Positions 1 through 7,533 of a DNA stretch of 13,622 bases are shown here, piece by piece; position 1 is the stretch's first letter; each line of letters starts with the position of its first letter. Origin of the DNA: Methanocorpusculum sp. (GTDB lineage: Archaea; Halobacteriota; Methanomicrobia; Methanomicrobiales; Methanocorpusculaceae); assembly GCA_029986255.1 (NCBI GenBank), contig DALTYD010000022.1, positions 1 through 13,622 of the forward strand. Reading direction: 5' to 3'. Below the pieces are notes generated by a model, which was not told where the DNA came from, did no database searches, and saw nothing but the letters and a program-made list of their open reading frames with translations. Position numbers and translations under genes: made by a program.

Positions 1-4
1 CTAA

Positions 5-77
5 TGGGGCCGCCGCGATTTGAACGCGAGTCAGAAGACCCCCAGTCTCCTAGGATTCCAGGCTACCCTACGGCCCC
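5..77 (-). tRNA. tRNA-Pro (anticodon GGG)
   Basis: Reading the minus strand from 77 to 5 gives a complete cloverleaf. The acceptor stem is GGGGCCG (77-71) paired with CGGCCCC, followed by discriminator A (position 5). The T arm has loop TTCAAAT between TCGCG and CGCGG. The anticodon stem GGAGA/TCTTC encloses loop CTGGGGG, which gives anticodon GGG at 43-41 and reads CCC proline codons (CCU by wobble). No CCA is encoded; the next bases are TTAG, so CCA must be added after transcription. The D arm is GGGT/ATCC with the usual AGCCTGG loop. There is no intron in the anticodon loop. Confidence 0.95.
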
Positions 78-104
78 TTCAAACTTTTCCTTCCTACAAT
101 GAAG

Positions 105-118
105 TATTATACATATAG
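105..118 (-). promoter_or_regulatory. TATA-box-like promoter of tRNA-Pro
   Basis: On the minus strand this reads CTATATGTATAATA, an AT-rich box centred about 35 nt upstream of the mature tRNA 5' end at 77. An archaeal TATA box usually lies about 25 nt before the transcription start, which would leave a short 5' leader to be removed by RNase P. The spacing supports the call, but transcription was not measured. Confidence 0.5.
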
Positions 119-148
119 GATCTGCGTTCCTTATTAGTCTTTTACTTT

Positions 149-170
149 GATCCTGACAAGAAGGAGGATC
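149..170 (-). terminator. Small hairpin overlapping the end of the PsiE-family gene
   Basis: An inverted repeat GATCCT (149-154) / AGGATC (165-170) with a 10-nt loop overlaps the stop codon of the minus-strand gene. No strong T run follows on that strand, so a terminator role is only a guess. Confidence 0.25.
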
Positions 171-645
171 ATTGCTCTTCTGATTGCTTCATTTCTTTTA
201 GTTGTTCTTCTATTTTTATTTCATTATGTCCTCCATATATCATTGCAACTGTTAATCCGAGGATTACAATTGTTGTTCCAATGGTGTCAATAAATGTTAA
301 ATCATTTACTAATAGTCGTCTCACCATTGTGGTAATTCCTGCAATTAGAATTGGTCGAATCAGTACACGACCCGCCCGAACATAGGATGCAATCATATCT
401 ACTAGTGTTGCAATCACAATAATTAGAAGAATTGCTTGCAGTAGGTTTGACAATCCTTGTTGGGTTGGTGTTTTCATTGCTTGCATTGCAAGTGTTATTG
501 TTTCGTTAACGCTGATCAATGCCGCAACTATCAAGAGAAACGCAGTTAGCGCATATATTGTAATTGTGACTGCACGGCAGCTTTGTGCAATAATTTGGCA
601 GATACGTGAAAAAGGATCGTTATTTTGTGTCATATTATTTTTCAT
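169..645 (-). CDS. PsiE-family integral membrane protein
   Basis: The product is a small inner-membrane protein of 158 residues that resembles the phosphate-starvation-inducible PsiE family, whose molecular function is unknown. Hydrophobic helices are visible at about residues 26-46, 68-88, 95-112 and 118-138. The stretch from R90 to V113, which reads RAGRVLIRPILIAG and then TTMVRR, is the family's most recognisable part, with basic residues flanking the third helix. The tail (141-158) is charged and probably cytoplasmic. The start at 645 has no clear Shine-Dalgarno sequence; a second in-frame ATG at 633 (MTQNND) is an alternative that would remove four residues. It lies between two tRNA genes and has no operon partner. 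The name psiE is not applied because the archaeal members are not shown to respond to phosphate. Confidence 0.7.
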   Translation of the reverse strand: MKNNMTQNNDPFSRICQIIAQSCRAVTITIYALTAFLLIVAALISVNETITLAMQAMKTPTQQGLSNLLQAILLIIVIATLVDMIASYVRAGRVLIRPILIAGITTMVRRLLVNDLTFIDTIGTTIVILGLTVAMIYGGHNEIKIEEQLKEMKQSEEQ

Positions 646-803
646 ATTCTTAATATAATAATATGGAATGTAACTGTTTTATTAATATTCTTCAAGCTTA
701 TTTAAGAACTGACAAAAAAACATAATAAAAAGGTATAGCTTGGCTCTGGAACGAGAGTTGTATTCCTTTTCAGAATATATCGGTTTTTATGTTGAACTAA
801 CCG

Positions 804-820
804 GTATGTATATATATTTT
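804..820 (+). promoter_or_regulatory. TATA-box-like promoter of tRNA-Lys
   Basis: The sequence GTATGTATATATATTTT is the clearest TATA-like box in the gap before tRNA-Lys and is centred about 48 nt upstream of the mature 5' end at 860. Initiation about 25 nt downstream would give a leader of about 20 nt. Just before it, CGGTT (781-785) and AACCG (799-803) form a 5-bp inverted repeat of unknown meaning. Confidence 0.5.
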
Positions 821-859
821 TTAATCCAAATAATAATGCTACCTTCCAGAGGACAATTT

Positions 860-933
860 GGGCCAGTAGATCAGTCAGGCAGATCGTCGGACTTTTAATC
901 CGCAGGTCGGGGGTTCAACTCCCTCCTGGCCCG
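860..933 (+). tRNA. tRNA-Lys (anticodon TTT)
   Basis: The acceptor stem GGGCCAG (860-866) pairs with CTGGCCC (926-932), followed by discriminator G at 933. The D stem is GATC/GATC. The T arm is GGGGG-TTCAACT-CCCTC. The anticodon loop CTTTTAA (892-898) carries anticodon TTT at 894-896, which reads AAA and AAG lysine codons. No CCA is encoded and there is no intron. The lowest pair of the anticodon stem is T887 against C903, a mismatch (positions 27-43), while the other four pairs are intact. Confidence 0.95.
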
Positions 934-948
934 CTTGCATGCTGCTAT

Positions 949-980
949 GGTTTTTTAAGAAAATTCAATAAAATGAATTT
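949..980 (+). terminator. T run and AT hairpin after tRNA-Lys
   Basis: A T run (GGTTTTTT, ending at 956) lies 16 nt after tRNA-Lys and is the kind of oligo-T signal that ends archaeal transcripts. It is followed by a perfect 7-bp inverted repeat, AAATTCA (961-967) / TGAATTT (974-980), with a 6-nt loop. The T run is the more believable signal; the AT-only stem may be chance. Confidence 0.4.
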
Positions 981-1090
981 CTCTGTTGACTTTTGGTAGC
1001 GTGTATTGATGCGTCCGTTGGATATTAGAACAGGCATCAAAAAAAACTCTGATACTTTTTGTGATGAGAATTCTAAATCCCAAGCACAGA

Positions 1091-1100
1091 TATTTATATC
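1091..1100 (+). promoter_or_regulatory. TATA-like box upstream of rpoH
   Basis: TATTTATATC is centred about 31 nt before the rpoH ATG. With the usual archaeal spacing, transcription would begin only about 5 nt before the ATG, so the Shine-Dalgarno GGAG (1119-1122) would sit at or before the transcript end. Either the mRNA is nearly leaderless or a further upstream promoter also serves the operon. Confidence 0.4.
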
Positions 1101-1126
1101 TATCAAAATCTTAAATTAGGAGCTCT

Positions 1127-1375
1127 ATGACACGATTAAACGTATTATTCCATGAGATGGTTCCTGATCACCAGATCATGACTCCGGAAGAAGTTTCTAA
1201 ACTTCTTGCCACATATGACATTACTGATGAGCACCTTCCTAAAATGTATCATGACGATCCTGCTGTTAAAGCCTGCGGAGCAAAACCGGGCATGATTCTC
1301 CGCATTACCCGTAAAAGTCAAACAGCAGGTGAAGCTACCTCTTACCGCCTTGTAGTCCGACGACCGAAAAAATAA
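1127..1375 (+). CDS. rpoH: DNA-directed RNA polymerase subunit H
   Basis: This is the archaeal counterpart of the C-terminal domain of eukaryotic Rpb5. It sits on the jaw of RNA polymerase near downstream DNA. The product has 82 residues, about the family length. Family landmarks are the N-terminal VPDHQIMTPEEV (12-23) and the C-terminal GAKPGMILRITRKS followed by TAGEATSYRLVV (51-78). The ATG at 1127 is preceded by GGAG with a 4-nt spacer. It is the first gene of the polymerase operon, with 14 nt to rpoB''. The gene order H-B''-B'-A'-A'' is the normal euryarchaeal one and confirms the assignment. Confidence 0.95.
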   Translation: MTRLNVLFHEMVPDHQIMTPEEVSKLLATYDITDEHLPKMYHDDPAVKACGAKPGMILRITRKSQTAGEATSYRLVVRRPKK

Positions 1376-1389
1376 CAGAGTGGATATTC

Positions 1390-2943
1390 TTGATTGATAG
1401 AAGTGTACTTTCTGGAGCTTACTTTTCCCAGGAACATGTTGCCCGTCATCAGCTAGATTCATTTAACAATTTTGTGGAGTATAATCTCCAGAAAGTCGTC
1501 AATGAACAACGTATTGTTGAAACGGAGATTGTAAATCGGGGAAAAAATCAGGAACCCGTTTGGGTTGAACTTGGCGAACTCCGCGTAGAAAAACCAATTG
1601 TTCGTGAAGCGGATGGATCTCAAAGCAGATTGTTTCCGACTGAAGCACGCCTGCGTAATCTTACCTATGCGGCTCCAATGGTTCTTGCTATGACTCTTCA
1701 TCAGGGAGATAAAGTCTTTGAGCCCCAAGAGACGATCATTGGTCAGCTTCCTGTTATGATTGGATCAAAAGTTTGTAATCTTTGTGGTCTATCTATGGAG
1801 GAAAGAACTGAACAGGGAGAAGATCCATATGATCCTGGTGGCTATTTCATTGTAAATGGGACTGAACGTGTATTAATGACGCTGGAAGATCTTGCTTCCA
1901 ACAAGATCATGACCGAATATACCGAACGGTACAACGAACAAATTCATGTATCCAAAGTATTTTCACAGTTTCGTGGATATCGTGCTCTCGTAGTCGTCGA
2001 AAAAAATAAAAAGAATCTCCTTGATGTTAGTTTTCCATCCGTTGCAGGTCATCTCCGCTTTGTAGACCTGATGCGTGCCCTTGGTCTTGAGACTGATGAA
2101 GAGATTGTATCTGCCGTCTCTCTTTCCGAAGATGTCTTAATCTATATGATGCAAAATCTTGAAGAATCCGATTGCACGACCTCTGAGGAGGGTATTATGT
2201 ACGTCGGTAAAAAGCTTGCACCCAATCAAACAAAGGATTATCAGAGAAAACGCGCTGAATTCGTTCTTGATAGCTATCTCCTGCCGCATTTGAACTATCT
2301 CATTCCTTCCCACTTGAAACCTGGTGATGAGGATTATGAGTTATATGCAAAGGATGTTCGCGTTGCTAAAGCTGAATTTCTCGGTCGAATGGCTGAGGCA
2401 TGTTTCGATCTTGCGTTAAACAAAAGGAGAATCGATGATAAGGATCACTACTCTAACAAACGCTTGAAACTTGCTGGAGATTTAATGGAGGATCTCTTTC
2501 GTATCTCCTTAAACAGACTTACTCGTGATGTCAAGTATCAGCTAGAGCGTGCAAGTATGCGTCATCGTGAACTTGCTATCGGAACTGTAGTTCGTGCAGA
2601 TGTCTTAACTGAACGCTTAATCCATCCACTTGCAACTGGAAACTGGGTTGGTGGAAGAACTGGTGTTTCTCAGCTCATGGATCGTGTTGATCACATGTCT
2701 GTAATATCCCACCTTCGGCGTGTAATATCCCCATTATCACGTTCTCAGCCTCATTTCGAGGCACGTGATCTTCACCCAACTCAGTGGGGTAGAATTTGTC
2801 CATCCGAAACCCCAGAAGGACCAAACTGTGGTCTTGTCAAGAACTTTGCCCAGATCGTTGAGATCAGCAACGGAATTGAAGACGAAGAAGCGATGCTGCA
2901 CCTTATCCGTAGTATGGATATCGACCCTATCCGGAGTGAGTAA
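1390..2943 (+). CDS. rpoB2: DNA-directed RNA polymerase subunit B'' (N-terminal half of the Rpb2 homologue)
   Basis: It encodes the N-terminal half of the second largest subunit (protrusion, lobe and fork), which together with B' forms one side of the active-site cleft. It has 517 residues. Visible landmarks are DPGGYFIVNGTERVL, the DDKDHYSNKR block (349-358), GNWVGGRTGVSQLMDR from residue 417 in the fork region, and RDLHPTQWGRICPSETPEGP from residue 459. The start is TTG at 1390: no in-frame ATG or GTG lies between the rpoH stop and this codon, and the protein begins in register with the family (MIDRSVLSGAYFS). A purine-rich GAGTGGA lies just upstream. The gene ends exactly where methanogen B'' and B' are normally separated, so the split is ancestral and not a recent frameshift. 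Confidence 0.95.
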   Translation: MIDRSVLSGAYFSQEHVARHQLDSFNNFVEYNLQKVVNEQRIVETEIVNRGKNQEPVWVELGELRVEKPIVREADGSQSRLFPTEARLRNLTYAAPMVLAMTLHQGDKVFEPQETIIGQLPVMIGSKVCNLCGLSMEERTEQGEDPYDPGGYFIVNGTERVLMTLEDLASNKIMTEYTERYNEQIHVSKVFSQFRGYRALVVVEKNKKNLLDVSFPSVAGHLRFVDLMRALGLETDEEIVSAVSLSEDVLIYMMQNLEESDCTTSEEGIMYVGKKLAPNQTKDYQRKRAEFVLDSYLLPHLNYLIPSHLKPGDEDYELYAKDVRVAKAEFLGRMAEACFDLALNKRRIDDKDHYSNKRLKLAGDLMEDLFRISLNRLTRDVKYQLERASMRHRELAIGTVVRADVLTERLIHPLATGNWVGGRTGVSQLMDRVDHMSVISHLRRVISPLSRSQPHFEARDLHPTQWGRICPSETPEGPNCGLVKNFAQIVEISNGIEDEEAMLHLIRSMDIDPIRSE

Positions 2944-4857
2944 ATGGAAAAGAAAATGGCAAGAGTATTTGTTGATGGAGCTCTTTTTGGAAAGGTTAAT
3001 GATGCTGATGAATTTACGCGAAATTTCCGTCATATGCGTCGAAATGGAAAGATATCCTCTGAAGTTAATATCTCTTATAAAGATTATAGCAATGAAATCG
3101 TCATCAATACCGATCGTGGGCGTGCCCGTCGTCCATTGATTGTCGTAGAAAATGGTGTCCCAACGGTTACTCCTGAAGACATAGAAAAAGTAAGATCTGG
3201 TCAATATGATTTTTTTACGCTTGTTAATCGAGGCAAGATCGAGTTCATCGATGCAGAAGAAGAAGATGATCTCTATATCGCTGTTTATGAAGAGGATTTA
3301 ACCCCTGAGCACACGCATTTAGAGATTGATCCATCGCTGATACTTGGAATTGGTGCGGCCCATGTTCCTTTTCCGGAGCATAATGCATCTCCCCGTGTTA
3401 CTATGGGTGCTGGTATGATTAAGCAGGCTCTTGGTTTTGCCCAATCAAACATGAAACTGCGACCCGATACTCGTGGTCACATGTTGCATTATGCCCAAGT
3501 TCCTATGGTACATACGCAGGCTGCTGAATTAATTGGTTCTGATAATCGTCCCCAAGGTCAAAATTTTTGTGTTGCTATTATATCCTATGAAGGATACAAC
3601 ATTGAGGATGCACTCATTTTCAACAAGGCATCTGTTGAACGTGGTCTTGGTCGCTCTCATTTCTTTAGAACCTATGAAGGTGAGGAACGTCGTTATCCTG
3701 GAGGGCAGGTTGATAGAATTGAGATTCCGGATGATGCTGTACAGGGATCTCACGCTCCTGGAGCCTATGCCAATCTTGATACAGATGGCATAATTAATCC
3801 TGAAACCAGTGTACTGGAAAAAGATGTTCTAATTGGTAAAACCTCTCCACCTCGGTTTCTGGAGGAACCTACTGGAGAACTTATATCTGTGGAAAAACGC
3901 CGTGATACATCAATTACTATGCGAAGCAACGAAACGGGTATTGTCGATACCGTGATTGTGACTGAATCGGAAAACTCATCGCGCTTAGTCAAAGTTCGTA
4001 CTCGCGATCTCCGGATTCCAGAAATTGGGGATAAATTCGCATCTCGTCACGGCCAGAAGGGTGTATGTGGTTTGATTACTCCACAGGAAAACATGCCTTT
4101 CACTGAATCTGGTATTTCTCCAGATCTCATTATCAATCCTCATGCCGTCCCCTCTCGCATGACTATTGGTCATATGCTAGAAATGATCGGTGGCAAAACT
4201 GGTTCCTTGATGGGTACTCGTGTTAATGCGACATCATTCCGAAGAAAACCGGTTCAACAGATTTTTGATAGTCCTTTTGCTCAGAAGAGACTTCTTGATG
4301 ACAAAGAGATCGGTAAGAATGTTGCTAATAGTACATTGACCCGTGAACAGGTCCTTCGTCACGAATTGGTAAAGGCAGGATTTGCCCACACAGGCCGCGA
4401 AGTCATGTACGATGGGATAACCGGGCGTCGATTCCAAGCAGATGTTTATATTGGTGTCATTTACTACCAGAAACTCTATCATATGGTGTCTACTAAGATG
4501 CATGCGCGATCTCGGGGCCCGGTGCAGGTTTTAACACGTCAACCGACTGAAGGTCGAGCTCGCGAAGGTGGTCTTCGTTTTGGTGAAATGGAACGTGATG
4601 TGATGATTGGTCATGGTGCGGCCATGGCCTTAAAGGAACGTCTTCTTGACGAGTCTGATTCCGTTAAGCAGTATGTCTGTGCTCGCTGTGGTATGGTTGC
4701 TATGTACGATGCAAAGCAGAAGACCACACGTTGTCTTGCTTGTGGTGCTGAAACAGATATCTACGAAGTAGAGATGAGCTATGCATTTAAACTGTTACTT
4801 GATGAGATGAAAAGTATGGGTATCGCCCCTAGACTGAAATTGGAGGATATGGTGTAA
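2944..4857 (+). CDS. rpoB1: DNA-directed RNA polymerase subunit B' (C-terminal half of the Rpb2 homologue)
   Basis: It supplies the hybrid-binding and wall regions, and the clamp-associated C-terminal part of the second largest subunit. It has 637 residues. Landmarks are NIEDALIFNKASVERG with the acidic pair E221-D222 near the catalytic Mg site, GDKFASRHGQKGV (362-374) with conserved lysines K364 and K372 near the substrate, and GLRFGEMERDVMIGHGAA near residue 550. A C-terminal zinc ribbon has C579, C582, C597 and C600. Its ATG directly follows the TAA of rpoB'' (TAAATG), and the Shine-Dalgarno GGAGTGAG (2934-2941) lies at the very end of rpoB'', so translation is probably coupled. A second ATG at 2956 (MARVFVDG) is the only plausible alternative start. 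Confidence 0.95.
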   Translation: MEKKMARVFVDGALFGKVNDADEFTRNFRHMRRNGKISSEVNISYKDYSNEIVINTDRGRARRPLIVVENGVPTVTPEDIEKVRSGQYDFFTLVNRGKIEFIDAEEEDDLYIAVYEEDLTPEHTHLEIDPSLILGIGAAHVPFPEHNASPRVTMGAGMIKQALGFAQSNMKLRPDTRGHMLHYAQVPMVHTQAAELIGSDNRPQGQNFCVAIISYEGYNIEDALIFNKASVERGLGRSHFFRTYEGEERRYPGGQVDRIEIPDDAVQGSHAPGAYANLDTDGIINPETSVLEKDVLIGKTSPPRFLEEPTGELISVEKRRDTSITMRSNETGIVDTVIVTESENSSRLVKVRTRDLRIPEIGDKFASRHGQKGVCGLITPQENMPFTESGISPDLIINPHAVPSRMTIGHMLEMIGGKTGSLMGTRVNATSFRRKPVQQIFDSPFAQKRLLDDKEIGKNVANSTLTREQVLRHELVKAGFAHTGREVMYDGITGRRFQADVYIGVIYYQKLYHMVSTKMHARSRGPVQVLTRQPTEGRAREGGLRFGEMERDVMIGHGAAMALKERLLDESDSVKQYVCARCGMVAMYDAKQKTTRCLACGAETDIYEVEMSYAFKLLLDEMKSMGIAPRLKLEDMV

Positions 4858-4858
4858 T

Positions 4859-7528
4859 ATGCCCAGCCCAAAGAGAATTGGAAAGATTGAGTTTGGTCTC
4901 CTCTCCCCAAAAGCAATTCGCGATATGAGTGTCTGTAAGGTCATCTGGCCTGATACATACGATGATGATGGTTTTCCCTATCCAAAAGGTTTAATGGATC
5001 CTAGTCTTGGTGTTATTGACCCAGGTCTCCGTTGCAAAACTTGTGGTCAGAAGCAAGGTGATTGTCCCGGTCACTTTGGTCACATTGATCTTGCAAAACC
5101 GGTAATTCACGTTGGTTATACCCGACTTATCCGGAAACTTTTGCGGGTGACTTGCCGAGAGTGCGGAAGACTCTTGCTTGATAAAGAGGAGATTGAACGA
5201 TTCAGCGCACTTGAGGAAGATCCCTATTCTGCAGAGACTATCGGCGAAAAGGATATCAAAAAGGAACGTATTTGCCCGTATTGCGGAGATCAGCAATTCA
5301 AAATCAATTTCGAAAAGCCGACAAATTTCGTCGAGGTGGTTACTGATACTGGACAAGATGGCAAAGTGCATAAAACAGAACATAAACTCACTTCTGCCGA
5401 TATTCGTGAGCGACTTGAGAAAATCACTGATGAGGATCTTCGGTTGCTTGGCATCGATCCGACCGTAGCTCGACCTGAATGGACGATTCTTACTGTTCTT
5501 CCCGTACCTCCAGTTACAGTGCGTCCTTCCATTATTCTTGAGAATGGACAGAGGTCGGAGGATGATCTGACACACAAGCTGGTGGATATTATTCGTATCA
5601 ATCAACGATTTAAGGAGAATCAGGATGCTGGTGCTCCACAGTTGATCATTGAGGATCTTTGGGAACTCTTGCAATATCATGTTACTACCTATCTTGATAA
5701 CGAAGTTGCTGGATGCCCCCCAGCTCGGCATCGTTCTGGTCGCCCGTTAAAGACACTATCTCAACGCCTAAAAGGTAAAGATGGTCGATTCCGTGGTTCC
5801 CTCTCTGGAAAACGTGTGAACTTCTCGGCCCGTACGGTTATCTCCCCTGATCCAAATCTCTCTATTGGGGAGGTGGGTGTTCCACTTGCCATTGCGAATG
5901 AGATGTCTGTTCCAGTACGAGTTACTAAACAGAACATTGAGGATATCCGACGTATGATTCGGGTTGGGCCTTATCGTCCAACTCTCCGTGATCCATGTGG
6001 TGCGAACTATATCAATCGTCCGGATGGTCGTCGTATCCGTCTGATTTCTGGTCCAGATGGTAACTGTGATGCTGTTGCAGACATGATCGAGCCTGGATGG
6101 ACGGTTGACCGTCAGCTTAGAGATGGTGATATTGTGTTGTTTAACCGTCAACCATCGTTGCATCGAATGTCCATCATGTCTCATCATATCAAAGTGATGA
6201 ATGGCAGAACTTTCCGATTAAATCCAGCAGTTTGCCCTCCATACAATGCAGATTTTGATGGAGATGAAATGAACTTGCACGTTCCGCAGACCGAGGAATC
6301 CCGAGCTGAAGCCGAATTGTTGATTTTAGTGCAAGAAAATATTCTTTCTCCTCGTTTTGGAGGTCCGATCATAGGTGGTCTGCATGATCATATTTCGGGT
6401 ATCTTCCTCCTGACAAATCAACTGAAATGGTATACTAAGTCCCAGTTCTTATACCTGTTGAAGTACACTAATATGGAGCATATGCCTGAACCTGGAAAAT
6501 TTGAGGATGGCATTCCTTACTGGAGCAATAAACAGGTTTTCTCGATGATTCTCCCCGACGATGTCAATATGTTTTACAAGGCAACCTGCTGCAGGAACTG
6601 CAATCCCTGTTCTAAGAACACTTACTGCCCTCATGATGCGTACGTTAGAATTGTTGATGGCCATCTACTTTCTGGAACGATTGACAAAAAATCTGTCGGA
6701 GCCATGGACGGAGCGATTTTAAACCGTATTATCCGTTTGCATGGTATGAAACGCGCCCGTGAGTACATTGATGATTTAACTAAATTGTCGATTCGTGCAA
6801 TTATGCTCAATGGTTTTTCCTATGGAATTAACGACACGGATCTCGGAAAAGAGGAATATAAGCAGATCCGCGATGTGCTTGATACGGCAGAAATTGATGT
6901 TGCTCAACGTATCAACATATATGAACAGGGACATCTTGAGCCTATGCCTGGTAGAACTCAGGAAGAAACACTGGAAATGCAGGTGATGAAAGAACTCGGA
7001 AAAGCTCGTGATCGCACAGGAGAAATTGCCTCTCGCCACCTAGGGTTTGAGAACTCTGCCGTGGTTATGGCTGTTTCAGGTGCCCGTGGTTCCATGTTGA
7101 ATATGGCCCAAATGGCAGGTTGTATCGGTCAACAGGCTGTGCGTGGGGAACGTATTGTTCGTGGTTATGAAGATCGTACGCTGCCTCATTTCAAACGTGG
7201 GGATAAGGGTTCTGATGCACATGGTTTTGTACGTAATTCCTATAAATCAGGTTTAACTCCAACTGAGTTCTTTTTCCATGCTATTGGCGGTCGTGAAGGT
7301 CTTGTAGATACAGCAGTTCGAACGTCCCAGTCTGGCTACTTACAGCGGCGTATGATTAATGCTTTGCAGGATTTGAAGGTTGCATATGATGGTACTGTTC
7401 GCAGTACCGGGGGCAAGATCATCCAATTCAAGTACGGTGAAGATGGAACCGATCCTGCTAAGTCTGCATCTGGTCTACCGGTTGATGTAAAGGGTATTGC
7501 TGAATCTGTATTGAAGGAGGCAGTGTGA
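4859..7528 (+). CDS. rpoA1: DNA-directed RNA polymerase subunit A' (N-terminal part of the Rpb1 homologue)
   Basis: This is the catalytic large subunit of RNA polymerase, with 889 residues and the usual family extent at both ends. The clamp zinc site is C59, C62, C69 and H72; a second set of cysteines is C99, C102, C139 and C142. GKDGRFRGSLSGKRVNFSAR (306-325) belongs to the lid/switch area, and RQPSLHRM is at 430-437. The active-site NADFDGDEMN (463-472) holds the Mg-binding aspartates D465, D467 and D469. The bridge-helix region begins near Y795 and includes GLTPTEFFFHAIGGREGLVD. The ATG lies 1 nt after the rpoB' stop, with GGAGG at 4842-4846. The C terminus (KSASGLPVDVKGIAESVL) is complete, so nothing has moved from here into A''. 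Confidence 0.97.
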   Translation: MPSPKRIGKIEFGLLSPKAIRDMSVCKVIWPDTYDDDGFPYPKGLMDPSLGVIDPGLRCKTCGQKQGDCPGHFGHIDLAKPVIHVGYTRLIRKLLRVTCRECGRLLLDKEEIERFSALEEDPYSAETIGEKDIKKERICPYCGDQQFKINFEKPTNFVEVVTDTGQDGKVHKTEHKLTSADIRERLEKITDEDLRLLGIDPTVARPEWTILTVLPVPPVTVRPSIILENGQRSEDDLTHKLVDIIRINQRFKENQDAGAPQLIIEDLWELLQYHVTTYLDNEVAGCPPARHRSGRPLKTLSQRLKGKDGRFRGSLSGKRVNFSARTVISPDPNLSIGEVGVPLAIANEMSVPVRVTKQNIEDIRRMIRVGPYRPTLRDPCGANYINRPDGRRIRLISGPDGNCDAVADMIEPGWTVDRQLRDGDIVLFNRQPSLHRMSIMSHHIKVMNGRTFRLNPAVCPPYNADFDGDEMNLHVPQTEESRAEAELLILVQENILSPRFGGPIIGGLHDHISGIFLLTNQLKWYTKSQFLYLLKYTNMEHMPEPGKFEDGIPYWSNKQVFSMILPDDVNMFYKATCCRNCNPCSKNTYCPHDAYVRIVDGHLLSGTIDKKSVGAMDGAILNRIIRLHGMKRAREYIDDLTKLSIRAIMLNGFSYGINDTDLGKEEYKQIRDVLDTAEIDVAQRINIYEQGHLEPMPGRTQEETLEMQVMKELGKARDRTGEIASRHLGFENSAVVMAVSGARGSMLNMAQMAGCIGQQAVRGERIVRGYEDRTLPHFKRGDKGSDAHGFVRNSYKSGLTPTEFFFHAIGGREGLVDTAVRTSQSGYLQRRMINALQDLKVAYDGTVRSTGGKIIQFKYGEDGTDPAKSASGLPVDVKGIAESVLKEAV

Positions 7529-7533
7529 GTATG
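7513..7533 (+). promoter_or_regulatory. Ribosome binding site and overlapping start of rpoA''
   Basis: GAAGGAGG (7513-7520) precedes GTG (7525) by 4 nt and ATG (7531) by 10 nt. The GTG overlaps the TGA of rpoA' (GTGTGA), so reinitiation after rpoA' termination is likely. Spacing alone does not decide between the two starts. Confidence 0.6.

Noticed and set aside
2940..2946. Possible frameshift or nonsense mutation splitting an rpoB gene
   Set aside because: The break lies at the known methanogen B''/B' boundary with a ribosome binding site at the junction, so it is the ancestral split.
4991..5731. Long minus-strand open frame of 246 codons opposite rpoA'
   Set aside because: It is a shadow of the conserved rpoA' coding sequence; no start signal and no family resemblance.
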